The notes beneath the pieces are model-generated. The model worked only from the letters and a program-made list of their open reading frames with translations, did not search any database and was not told the origin of the DNA. From the NCBI GenBank assembly GCA_030549495.1, contig JAUIRK010000179.1:248001-312000 (forward strand): a stretch of 64,000 nucleotides of DNA. The letters run 5' to 3'. The translations under genes and the position numbers were made by a program. Source of the DNA: Nectonema munidae. Lineage: Eukaryota > Nematomorpha > Nectonematoida > Nectonematidae. Each line of letters begins with the position of its first letter. The first letter of the stretch is position 1. Positions 24,655 through 35,829 of the stretch are shown piece after piece.

Positions 24655-24770
24655 TAGGACTTTTTACCCAAATACACACAAATATGTTCTTTATTTACAA
24701 ATAAAAACTTGAAATTAAAAATAATATTAAATAAATGCTTAAAATAAAAAGATACACAAATATTTAACTG
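24655..24770 (-). repeat. Dispersed repeat segment shared with 10200-10380
   Basis: Reverse-orientation copy of the segment near 10260-10380. It directly precedes a SINE. Confidence 0.5.
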
Positions 24771-24905
24771 AGTGGAGGCGTCGCCTACGGATCCAAAGCC
24801 TTTGGGTTCGAATCCCGGCGATGCCATCGACTTATCATAAAAAGTTCATCAGTGCAGATATGGAAGTTTCTACTTCCCTTGCATGAAACACCCTGTCAAA
24901 AAAAA
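24771..24905 (+). mobile_element. tRNA-derived SINE, family A (second copy)
   Basis: The head GGCGTCGCCTACGGATCC and the B box GGGTTCGAATCCC are followed by the same body and poly-A tail as the copy at 17829. The head is fuller than in that copy. Confidence 0.85.
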
Positions 24906-25049
24906 AAAAATTAAAAAGATACTTAGACACGTTGATTTCTTGATTGTCCTATGAAAAGAAAGCAAAGAGGTGATCAATGTTGAATTTTTTATAGCAGTAC
25001 TTTAAATTCTGATATTGTAAAGTTGAGCGACTATAAGGTTTAAAATATA

Positions 25050-25620
25050 GGTAACTATAAGTAAAATCAAACTTCTCTTAACGACATGGAATCATATTAT
25101 TGTTTTAAGCAGGACTTCGGAGCCGGAGCCGCAAAATTTTTTTACTAAGAGTCTGAACCGGAGTCACAAATTACAAAAAAAGCGGCTCTCTATGTCTGGC
25201 TCCAACCGTATAATTTGTGATGTATAAAAAGCATAGTTGTTACATATATAACCTTGAAATATAAATAATCAGTTTTAGTTCATGTTCATTTACAGAGAAT
25301 AACATATTCTATTTACAGGGGAAAGTTTTAATATTAAAAAAAAATTTATATTAAAGTTTTATATATTAATTATATATATAAAACGTCGGAGCTGGAGCCA
25401 TAAAAAATATTTGCTGCCGAGCCACACAATTTTGAGGCGACTCCGAAGCCCTGGTTTTAAGATATTAGATTACACAAACACTTAGGCTTTTTATTTGTTT
25501 TTACATTTAAGTTTAGACAAAAAATTGAATAACCTTTAACTTGGATAAATCGACCACCCGCTATGAACGACACTAATTACCATTTCTTTGGGAGGTCGTT
25601 AAATACAGATTTGACTGTAT
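25050..25620. mobile_element. Pogo/Tigger-like MITE, split by a hAT MITE
   Basis: The left end carries ATCAAACTTCTCTTAACGAC (about 25068). The right end, read in reverse, carries ACAGTCAAATCTGTATTTAA followed by CGACCTCCC. This resembles the Tigger-type terminus (CAGTCAAACCTCT, then AACGACC). The hAT MITE at 25110-25453 lies inside. Ends are approximate and the arms diverge. Confidence 0.45.
25110..25453. mobile_element. hAT MITE with 8-bp target duplication
   Basis: It is 344 bp long, begins CAGGACTTCGGAG and ends CTCCGAAGCCCTG, nearly matching terminal inverted repeats. GTTTTAAG flanks it exactly on both sides (25102-25109 and 25454-25461), the 8-bp duplication made by hAT transposases. 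It does not code. A relative lies at 49664-49800. Confidence 0.85.
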
Positions 25621-25624
25621 ATAA

Positions 25625-26440
25625 ATTAACAAATTTAAAAATTAAGAGTTAGCTTATTTGAAGTTGGATTCCATGTGAACCTTGAACACTTAAATATATG
25701 TTGAATTAACTCCTCGCTAAAAAAAGCTTGAAAATAGAAATAGAAGAACTTAACAATTCAGCACCGTACCTTGGACCTGTAAGACGAGTTACAACATCTC
25801 TTATATTTCGGCATGAAGGTCGACCTTAATTAGATCTCCTAAGTGACCAAAAATATTCAGTCTTATCCGGAGCACTAAGAGAGTCGAAGGAAGATCTTCA
25901 GTATCAGTAGAAGTACTACTGTAGTTTGAGATGCTTATATTCAAAAAAATATATATTAGTTGCTCATATTCAGAGAAATGATGCAACGTCAAAAATGATG
26001 TAAGTTTTCAAATGTTTTAAAAAACTAATCTATAGCCTTTGTTTGAGAACATCATATTTTATTACGAATATATGATTAAAAGCTTTTTTTGACGTGGTGA
26101 GAGAGAAGCAACAAAAATCACTGATATGTCATACTTGTTTATATTTTACATATCATGTGTTTAATTTATACACTCTTTATCTTATATGAAATCCTTTATG
26201 AAACTGGTTGTATTCACAAGTATTTTAGAGGTTACGACGATGAGCTTATAAAAGTTCAACTCATGGCGTCTGATGGGTCCTAACTTTGTTCCATGAAACT
26301 ATAACTAAAAGTAATTAAATTTTGCACAGCAAAAATTATTGTCATTTGAACTTTGACTATTAGGGTCCTCTTGAAAAATGTCTTATTTATTTATTGACTT
26401 GAAAAAATTATGAATCAACAATGATAGAAATTTCATTGTA
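25625..26440. other. AT-rich interval, no gene recognised
   Basis: The open frame at 25801-25992 (-) has no motif. Nothing else stands out. Confidence 0.4.
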
Positions 26441-26444
26441 AAAC

Positions 26445-29408
26445 TTAACGCCATCTATCCTAAAAATCAAATTTTTAGGAAATAATTACCGTTTAATTGC
26501 CGAAATTATTAAAAATGTGTTATTCAACTTTTGCCTTGAATATTTGGTTTAAATATACTTACCTTGAAATGAAATATAAAAAAATGATGATGATGAACAA
26601 GTTTTATATGCAATGACAGACCGGTCCATAAGTGGACCATTGGCGAAAAGTGAAATAAAAATTTTTTGAAAACAAGCATTTATTGATAAAAGAAAATAAA
26701 AGTGGTTATTAAAGAGGAAAGCAGTCTCGATGGACGTTTTTCTGGCACGCAAAGCAGCATAAAAGTGAATTTTTTTTACAAACCACGCATTTTCGTTGTT
26801 GTTGCCTTGAAACGGACACTAAATAGTGCCCATTCACACTTCTAGAACTTTTAGAAAGATGAGAAGAAGGCCCTGGTTTTCTCTTGATTTGCAAACCTTT
26901 CAATTGAAGTAAGTGTAGCGTTATTTCTCTACGGAAGTTTAGATGAGATGATTTTTTTCTGTGTTTGTCCTTTCATAATCCTTCCAGGCACCTACAACCG
27001 AAACGTTTATTGCATGCATTGCCAATAGCCACCACCATTTTTTCGCCTTTACTTTAGGCCTATAAGCAGCCAATAACTTGTTAAACACATCAACCCCTCC
27101 CATTCCTTGATTGTACTTGCTAATGAGTAAAGGACAGCTAACTTCGATCTTTTTCTTATCTAAACGTGAATACCTTTTAACTGTTCCAACAGGTTCATGC
27201 GTACAAAAGTTGGATCCAACATTCACACAAGCATTATCCCTCCATTTACAAAAATATACTCTTCCATCTGATCTATAATCGTAATACCCTCTATTTTTCT
27301 TCTTGATTTCTTTATCCTCAATCAATGGACATTTACCCGTGCTATTACTTCTAACGCTGCCTACTGCGTTTATACCTTTTTCGCTCAATGTTTTTAAGAG
27401 GGTGTACGATGTAAAAAAATTGTCAAAATAGAATGTATGTTTTAAAGGGTTTTCAATTGTTTGGACAAAGTTTCCTACAACTTGCATGCCCAATGGCATC
27501 TTACTTGAACCTCTCTCCTTACCTTGATATATGTGTAAAGACAAGGGGCAGCCAGAAGAGGAACACATGCACCATATTTTATAGCCAAACCTAATAGGTT
27601 TTCCTCTTATAAACTGCTTACACGAATGAGGCCCATAATAAGGAACTATCGATTCATCTATACTTATCTCTTTATAAAGTGAACTAAACTTCAAAAATTT
27701 AGCGTTTAACATTTCATAAATAGTCCTTACTTTTGCCATTTTGTCTTCTAAATTAATTTTAGTATTATCGACAAGATGAAAGTATTTCTTTATTTCTCGA
27801 AATCTATTTCTCGATATTACCTGACTCACTAATGAGACTCCAAGATCTAATTGAGTCAACCAAAAGTCTTCCTCTCTTGGCAATGTATGATACCCCGATA
27901 AAATAACAAATCCGATAAAAATACCTATGTCCTTCCAATCTAGATCAATTGCTTCGTTTTTTTGATTAGCATAAGAAGTGGATAGTTTTGCCAGTGTTTC
28001 CATGTATTCTTTTGGGAAAACTTTGAAAAAAATCAATAGGTTCATGAGCTACGTCTTCGGCTAGCTGAGGACAATCGACGTGTGAATAAGAAGCTAAATT
28101 ATTATCAAAGTTTTTCATTTTTTTCCATCTGCAGGTTTTATCTTGATCTTCTTCTACTTCAGGGTATGTTACTTCTATTTCTCCGCATGTATCTTGAGGA
28201 AAAGTATCAAGCATATGATTTTCATCAATGTCTTCGGTATCGGTAACAACATTGTTTTCATCAGAAGGAAGTATAACTAAATCAATAGAAGTGCCATTTT
28301 CCAAAACCTCATCTTCTTCTAAGTGCTCCAAAGCGGAAGATAAATGCTTGAACTTCATTTTGACGGAAAAATCAATGAAACGCAAAATAATAAAGAAAAA
28401 AGTAGTAGTTGTAACGAAAAAAGTTGGCTCCACACTAACAAAAGTCGATATATTTTTGGCTTTACAAGAAGAAACGGTGCAAGCGCAAGAGCAGTAAGAG
28501 AATGATAAAAAAGAGTTATTTCAAAAAATGTGGAACTTATGTTATGATCTCTTCATATTCATGAAAACATATTAGAAACTGAAATAATTGATGATACAAG
28601 TACAATGATACTCATCTATTCTATAATTTTCAACATTTCTATGACGCGTAAAATTTTTTGTACGTATCATCATTATGTATACAGTACTGCGAACATGTAC
28701 CTTCACAAATGTTGATGATAAAAGAATTATTGATTAAATTCACCTTCACATTCATTCCTACATTATAATAAGATATCATGTATATATTTGTATGTTTACG
28801 ATGAAAAATATACTGTTTTATTATTTTACTCAATTCATTTACATGTGATGTAAAGTGACATGCTAACGTCTTCACACAATAAATCAAGAGGTTATATTTT
28901 TGAAAGTACAACATTCAACGTCATGAAACTAAAGAAACAGAGATATCAATCATTATGATCAACTCTGTTGAAAAAATTTACTTTTTCATTGTTTTTTCTA
29001 ATTATGTGTAAAAAGGGTATATTTCATTGTCACGATACGCCAATGGTCCACTTGTGGATCCTAAATACTTTCAAAGAATATGGCGACATATTCAAATTTA
29101 TTTTTTACAGAAACACCTTCGTGACAAAAATAAGGGATAGTATGTCATGAACTGTAAGGATATTTTAGAATTGCTCGAATATTTTTTTCTAGAATTTGGA
29201 TTTTATAAAATTAACTTTTTTTTACCATTTTTTCAATTTTTTATCAATTTAATTTTTAATAAAAAAATTTCATTTTATTTATTTTTGTTTTATTTGTGTA
29301 TCTCAAAGACTTTTCAATTGAAAAGAAAAAAAATGAACCTAAAATATGTTTCATTGTTTTTAATTTCGATTTTAACAATGAAGTGAAAAGTGGACCATTG
29401 GCGGTTAA
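26445..29408 (-). mobile_element. piggyBac element 2 (candidate ends)
   Basis: The candidate left end is TTAACGCCATC (26445). The candidate right end is CCATTGGCGG followed by TTAA (29405-29408). Read inward, both start TTAA then C(C)GCCA. A subterminal motif, AAGTGGACCATTGGCG, occurs at 26631-26646, near 29388-29403, and inverted at about 29037-29052. Subterminal repeats are known in piggyBac elements. The transposase is on the minus strand. Alternatively, the right-hand pair could be a separate MITE (about 29030-29408). Confidence 0.5.
26709..28358 (-). pseudogene. piggyBac transposase, nearly complete
   Basis: The start chosen is ATG 28358 (MKFKHLSSALEHLEEDEVLE), followed by an acidic N-terminus. 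The main frame (28045-26939, 368 aa) carries the three catalytic Asp in family context: EISIDESIVPYYG (residue 130), TFYFDNFFTSYTLL (208) and GMGGVDVFNKLL (319), plus KWWWLLAMHAINV. The C-terminus (26903-26709) holds the Cys-rich finger RKCVVCKKNSLLCCFACQ. Two one-base frame changes separate the parts: one near 28030 in a homopolymer T run, one near 26935. Either could be a sequencing error. The enzyme excises and inserts DNA at TTAA. It differs in sequence from piggyBac 1. Confidence 0.85.
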
Positions 29409-29564
29409 ACGGATAAATTCAAATAATTTTGATGCTTTATCAATTTTTCGTCTAAAAAACAAATAATTTAAAAGATAAAATATATATAGGACTTAGAATA
29501 AAATTTCAAATAAAAATGAGAAAAACTCCATTTCTTTTTGTATGTTTAGTATTTCGAAGTAATA

Positions 29565-29948
29565 TCATTTGCGAGGACTGGTGTGATACAACTGATTTAC
29601 TTTGATTAACTCTTCAACTGACCCTTGAAGTTTACATTCGACTAAAGACTTTTTATAAAGAATAGTAAATGGTTCTTCAATAACACTAACTAGTTTTTTG
29701 AAGAAAATAAGTGGAATGTTATCAAATCCTGGGGATTTTGATGTATCTAAACTAATGACTTTGTTGTAGACTTCAGATATTGAAATACAAATTTTATCCA
29801 ATGGCTTCATAAATATCCTAGGTTCAAGTGTTTTAGTCAAAAGGTGGCTTTCGTTGTGATAAATGGATGAAAAATACTGATTGAAAGTTTCTGGTACGAA
29901 GTTTTTATCAATCATTTCATTTTCATCATTCAGAATGGTTTCGGACAA
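29565..29948 (-). mobile_element. LINE RT N-terminal fragment
   Basis: The frame FNQYFSSIYHNESHLL, then ISISEVYNKVISLDTSKSPG and FDNIPLIFFKKLVSVIEEP matches the segment just before RT motif 1 of CR1/jockey LINEs (S-K-S-P-G-x-D-x-I-P). It starts and ends abruptly within the window. Confidence 0.75.
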
Positions 29949-29949
29949 A

Positions 29950-31010
29950 AATATAGATCATCGAAATGAATAAATCTTATTGAACTTCATATGCTTCCTT
30001 CCAATAATGGTTTTCAAAAAAGTAGCTCTCTTACTACTGTATAAGTTTTCCAATGAAATACTATCATCTTCAAATCAAGTATAAAATTCACATGTATCCG
30101 ATGAGTTTCTTTGGACTACCGGTTTTCAATCTTAGGTCAACCTAGCTCGATTATAAAAAAGAAAAAAAATTAAAACGACTAAAAACCATACATTTTTGTT
30201 AATTTTAAAATATGAATTAAAAAACATTGATCTGGAAATTTTATTTTAAAAACAACTTGTGGAAAATTATTTCAAACCTTATTAAAAATTTTACCTATAT
30301 TTTTGCGCAGCCAAACTTTTGAACTATTTTTCCTCTTATAAGTTTTAAAGGCACTTGATAAATCATAAAAATAAACAAGGCATTTTACAAATCTTTTCTT
30401 TTGAAATGTGCTGACTTAGCAAAAATAATGTTATAAATTTTATCCAATATATTATAATAAAGAAAAATAATATTAACGACAAGAGAGAAAAAAATTGCAA
30501 AGTAACAAAGTGATGTTTATATTCATAAATTTAATAGGACTTCATTTTAAGCTTAGATTGAGTTAGAATAATTCATGAGAGAATATTCCTATGTACTTAG
30601 TTTTGGATTTATATTTCAAGAAACGTATCCCATTCTTTTGCGTTGCATGAGGCAACAAAAAGTTTCAATTTCTTAAAAAATATTTTTCCAAATGACTATT
30701 TCTTGATGATAACAATATCTCTAAAAACACTAATTTTAACATTAGGATATAATATCATAAAGAAATTCATACATTTAACAGCACTCAAAGAAACTAAAAA
30801 ATTTAATTGTAGTAAACCTCAAGAATAAACCTTTTTACAGATGTCTCTCCATTTATTTATGTCAAAATCGAAAAAGAGACATTTTTCTTATAAAAGTAAA
30901 CACAGTTATCTCACTTTTATTTATTGTAAATCACAGTCATAGATAAATGCCGGTACAAAAGCGCTTGTCCCACTTTTTCTTACTTTAAATTTTTTGGGAG
31001 AGAGTGAATA
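29950..31010. other. AT-rich interval, no gene recognised
   Basis: The stretch just right of the LINE fragment may be more decayed LINE. The rest shows no motif. Confidence 0.4.
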
Positions 31011-31015
31011 AAAAT

Positions 31016-31470
31016 GGGGGGGGGGGCGCTCCCTTTCCCCCCCTTTTATGTTTTGGGGAGATTTTAAAATGTAAAAATTTCTCATTCAAAACTTTTTTTA
31101 TATATCTTTTTTTATTTCTTTCCTTTTTTTTTTAATTATAAAAAAAAAATATCCAATTTTTTTAAAATTATTTTTTTTTTTATAAAATAAAAATATAATA
31201 ATATATAAATAAAAAAAAAAAATAAAAAATAATAATTAAAAAAAAAAAAAAAAAAATAATAAAATTTAAATTTTAAAATTAATAATTAAAAAATAAAAAA
31301 AAAAAAATATAAAATAAAAAAAAAAAAAAAAATTTTTGTGAAAAAAATATGAACAAAAAAAAAAGAAAAAAAAATTTAAAAAATTTTTAAAAAAATTTTT
31401 TATATTTTTATAAAAAAAAAAATATTAAATAAATAAAATAATTAATTTTTTTTTTATATTTTAATTTTAA
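31016..31470. repeat. Low-complexity block: G run, C run, then A/T homopolymers
   Basis: A GGGGGGGGGG run and a CCCCCCC run near 31016-31050 are followed by 400 bp of A and T homopolymers. The sudden loss of complexity resembles the C-rich block at 12.6-13.8 kb and may be a consensus artefact. Confidence 0.8.
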
Positions 31471-31619
31471 ATTATTATGTGGTATGTATATTAATATTAA
31501 ATAATATATTAAATTTAAATAAAATAAGATACATTCTAACTATGACACAATATTTGTTATACTTTATAGTCGTCATATTCTCCTATATTACTGAATATGC
31601 ATGTTGCAGGGGGCAAGGA

Positions 31620-32460
31620 GGAGGGGGGCTCACGGTGCAAATGTAATGTCTGGTAATAATGGCGGTGTGTTCACTAAACTCAAATTATTTTATAATTATC
31701 TTATATATGTTCATCGCTTAAATCTTGTCATTATTGCTTTCATCAATGCTTTTAAAGAAGCGCGTATCCAAAAAATACACCATCCTAATGAAAAGATTCT
31801 ATCGCTACCTCAGCTAGGAAACACACGATGGGATTGCAATTTTTATGCATTAAATTTTCTGTCGAAGAATGAAATGTCTTCTCGCATCCTTAGAAGAGAT
31901 ATCCTGGTTCTAATTCGATAACAAGTGATAAAGCTGCAGCCTCGTTGTATGATAAGTTTCTTTCAAGTCACAGCATTACAATTTTATGCTTCTTCCATAA
32001 GGTTTTTTATATTACACACTCATTGAGCATGTGTCTTCAAGAAAAAAAGTAGACTGAAAGGTAGTTTCGTCTGAGATCAAGATCTCTATACAATTCTTAG
32101 AGAAAATAAACTCCAGCGATGTTATTTGCGAAGGTATCGGTATAGATTACAATTTTCACGATTCAGCGCATAATCTACGTAAAGTTTCAACTACCAATAG
32201 TAATATTGCAATTTATTTAATCAGTAGGTTTTGCCAAAGCATCTCCAATACCTGTTAGCAGTTCTCACGTAGAGCGTTCATTTTCCGCAACGAATAGAAC
32301 AATTGCATTGTCTAGAAATCGTCTCAGTACGCAAAGAGCAACCCAATTCATGGTATTATTTATGAAGAAGGACATAAAAGATAATATCGGTCTGGATAAT
32401 GTTTTGGAATACATGGGCGTTGAAAAAAACTTTTGTTCATTTATAAAAACCATAAATTGA
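31620..32460 (+). pseudogene. hAT transposase (ZMYM1-like) remnant
   Basis: The frame 31601-31921 contains ANVMSGNNGGVFTKLK, YVHRLNLVIIAFINAF and LPQLGNTRWDCNFYAL, matching the hAT catalytic region around the second Asp and the C/D-x2-H motif of ZMYM1-type transposases. A decayed section follows. The C-terminal dimerisation domain reads PVSSSHVERSFSATNRTI, SRNRLSTQRATQFMV and a stop near 32458, with conserved E-R-x-F-S. No N-terminal zinc finger or terminal repeats are visible. Confidence 0.75.
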
Positions 32461-32469
32461 ATATATTTA

Positions 32470-33180
32470 TAGTTTTAAAATTTTATTATCGTCAGGCCAA
32501 TTTAATTTCTTCTTGTTGTCAGCCTATGTTGGCTCTTTAGGCTATAGGCTTCGACTATTGTTTTGAGTCTATGTCTACCTGTTATTTGATTTCATCAACT
32601 TAATAGAAATTGATAATAGGCTTCATTTTTTTCATTAGAATCCGTTTGAATATAAAATGTGGCTGTTTCTAATGCAATGATGGAGCTGTTAGAATTCAGC
32701 GGAGTTTTTAGAGCTAACGAGTTTTTTTTTTAAAAAGATTCATAATTCATATTAAAGATTAGATGAATATTAAAAAGTTAAAATTACTTAAGATCAAACA
32801 ATCAATTTATTAATTTAGAAACATGATGAATTACCATAAGACAAAAACATCAGTCTTAGTGTTAAAAACACTATGAAAAATGTATTTGAGAATTGATTTA
32901 GCACAATATTCAATGGAGTAAATTGAATAAAACTCAAGTTATTATATTTCCCTGAATAGATAGAAATATAAATCTTTTTTGAAATGAGTGAGGAACGATA
33001 TCTTTCGTATGGGTTTAGGGAGTTTGTTGAACGTAATGGACGCATATGAAGTATAGCTTTTTTTTTATAGAGATTACATTATTTTTTAGACTAATCGTGA
33101 ATATATACAACAACAAAATTACAATAAACATGTAAGAAAAATTTTAATTAAAAAAATGTTAGTTTTGATGCAACTTCATT
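32470..33180. other. AT-rich interval, no gene recognised
   Basis: The left part may be the 3' flank of the hAT remnant. The minus-strand frame at 32815-33045 has no motif. Confidence 0.4.
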
Positions 33181-33184
33181 TTTT

Positions 33185-33300
33185 AGTATAGGCGAGAGCA
33201 AAAGGAAAGACAAAAAGTGCTTCGTGTGCGGGAAGCCAGGACACCTTAAAAGGGATTGTAGATGTTTGTTCTTTCCTCCTAGTCTTGATTCTATTTTATA
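33185..33300 (+). other. CCHC zinc-knuckle coding fragment
   Basis: The translation GESKRKDKKCFVCGKPGHLK followed by RDCR contains a perfect C-x2-C-x4-H-x4-C knuckle in a basic context. A T-rich tract ending TTTTTTAG precedes it and could be a splice acceptor. A stop follows about 18 codons after the knuckle. It may be a gag scrap of a retroelement or an exon of a host nucleic-acid-binding gene. The sequence does not decide. Confidence 0.5.
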
Positions 33301-33304
33301 GTTT

Positions 33305-35120
33305 TGATATTTCTTTGATATATTTAAAGTTGAAATTTCATGGAATAAGCAAAGTCAATTGAAAAATAAAATTGTTTTCTTTTTAGATCGAAAAGAAAAA
33401 AAAGGAAAAAATAGTATACTATTTACAGTTTTTAAATATATTTGTCGACAGTAAACTTAGTTATTGTAGCATATGGGCTAACAGTTTAGCGTGTAATTAT
33501 TCAACTTCAAAAGAACAATCGAGTTTAATTTAAATTAATATAAATAATAAAATCGTTTTTAGTAAATTTAGAGTTTGTAAAAATAAATTTTAATAAGACA
33601 AACCAACTAAATCAAAAGAAGCAAGCAATTAAATGCTTTTTACAAAGTTATTTTGTTTTTAGTCGATCGAAAATGAAATAAAATCAATGGAATTCTTTTG
33701 TTTTTTTATTTGACATGCATAATTTTTGAAATAAATGGGTATTTCTTTTATCCTTATTTTCAAAAGGAAATCACTGAAGGCACATGTGTAAGCGAATATG
33801 TTGTTCATTAATTTTTTAGGAAGATAAAATTGTAAACGTTTATTTAATATAAATGCGTAATAATATTACTTCTCTAGTTAAGAACAAAGAACATAATATT
33901 AATAAATAATTCAATAATAAATTTTCCATTTTTTTATCCTCTTTTGCTAAATATATTTTAATAATTCAAAATTAAAAATTTCTTTACCTGATAATATTTT
34001 AAAATTCGAAGAAAAAAATTGAAGGTTTGTGTTTTAGTTGTGGCATATTTAAAATTTATTTCGAAAAAATGGAAATTCTACTTAGTTAAATAATTTTTAA
34101 ATGAAAACTATATAAGCCCCTCTCCCCCATTTTGAGGAAATGCGACACTGTGATTTAAGAATCTTGTTCAGTTTACGTAAAATAAAAGTTTAGAAACAGT
34201 ATAAAATCCCAGCAGTTTTCTGCGGTTATAATGAGATTGGAGCCTAAACTAAGTGTAATTGTCGGGTAAGCAAAATTTAATAAAAATATTTTCGCTGGAA
34301 GTATAGTTTTTAAATTTCATCAATTTTGTAAAAAAATATAAAGTAGTTTTATAAATTTAGGTATGCGCTGAATACACTCTATTTTAAAGGATTGTTTGAA
34401 TATTTGGTCTCCCATGGCATTTCCAGACCAGTAATTTTGAAAATTGCAAAAAAAAATCCCCCCAATAATTTTGAGGATGTGCGTGCCTGGCATGTTGAGC
34501 AAATGTATATTTTAGTTTAATCAAATTTTCACACTAATGAATAGCATTTTTGCCTTCTCGTTACTTGTTTACAATCTTTCATTAATAGCTTTCAAATTAT
34601 TATTATTGATCCCATTTCTTTCTTTTTTCATTGTAGATGATATAATTAGCGCCTTAATTTTTTGTTCCAACTCAATCTTCAACTAATAAGATATCTTTCC
34701 GAATTTTATTAGCAATAAATCTCTTTATTTTAAAGAATTAATTTGTTCATTACACAAAGTAAGGCGGAACCTAGAGAATAAAATTTTCAATTTATGAAAT
34801 CACAAAAATTCTATTTTGAATTGAGGTAAAAATATAAGCGAATTGAAAAACCAGATTACAGGATAGAAAAATGAAATATATCAAAATTTTTATTCGTTCA
34901 TGAAAATAAATAAATTCTTTCTATTTACATTAGTGTTGGAATCAATAAAAATAAAAAGTTGATAAATTTTGTATTATAATTAATTTTAGTTGCTTGAAGG
35001 AAAGAGATCATCAATGGAGGTTTGAATGATACGGAATTTTGATCTGGATACTGCACTTATCTTCATCGTTTCAACTAAAATGAGAAGAAAATGTTAAATG
35101 AGCTGAAATGGGTTACTTAC
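33305..35120. other. AT-rich interval, no gene recognised
   Basis: Nearly 2 kb of A/T-rich DNA without open frames of note, repeats or tRNA-like boxes. Confidence 0.5.
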
Positions 35121-35122
35121 TA

Positions 35123-35815
35123 TCAAAGAAGTAACAAATCAAAAGGATAAAATTTGTCACTCTTTAAATAGTGTTCAAAGAAGTGACAAATCAAAAGGAC
35201 AAAATTTGTCACTCTTTAAATAGTGTTCAAAGAAGTGACAAATCAAAAGGACAAAATTTGTAACCTTTTAAATAGTACTCAAAGAAGAGACAAATCAAAA
35301 AAACAAATTTGTCCCTCTTTAAATAGTGCTCAAAGGAGTGACAAATCAAAAGGACAAAATTTGTCACTCTTTAAATAGTGTTCAAAGAAGTGACAAATCA
35401 AAAGGATAAAATTTGTCACTCTTTAAATAGTGCTCAAAGAAGAGACACATCAAAAAAACAAATTTGTCCCTCTTTAAATAGTGCTCAAAGGAGTGACAAA
35501 TCAAAAGGACAAAATTTGTAACCTTTTAAATAGTACTCAAAGGAGTGACAAATCAAAAGGACAAAATTTGTCACTCTTTAAATAGTGTTCAAAGAAGTGA
35601 CAAATTAAAAGGACAAAATTTGTCACTCTTTAAATAGTGCTCAAAGAAGAGACAAATCAAAAAAACAAATTTGTCCCTCTTTAAATAGTGCTCAAAGGAG
35701 TGACAAATCAAAAGGACAAAATTTGTAACTTTTTAAATAGTGCTCAAAGGAGTGAAAAATCAAAAGGACAAAATTTGTCACTCCTAAAATAGTGCTCAAA
35801 GGAGTGACAGATCAA
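35123..35815. repeat. 52-bp minisatellite, ~13 copies, with internal dyad
   Basis: Units begin TCAAAGAAGTGACAAATC at 35123, 35175, 35227 and so on, with a ~52-bp period. Each unit contains GTGACAAAT and its inverse ATTTGTCAC, so each can form a hairpin. At least three variant types (ending TTTGTCACTC, TTTGTCCCTC and TTTGTAACC) recur in a similar order, indicating a higher-order unit of about four or five monomers. Degenerate relatives (TTTGTCCCTC, TTTGTCAC) continue to about 36330. Confidence 0.9.
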
Positions 35816-35829
35816 AGAATGACGCATTA

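Noticed and set aside
35123-35815. CRISPR array
   Set aside because: The units are contiguous tandem repeats without unique spacers, and the genome is eukaryotic.
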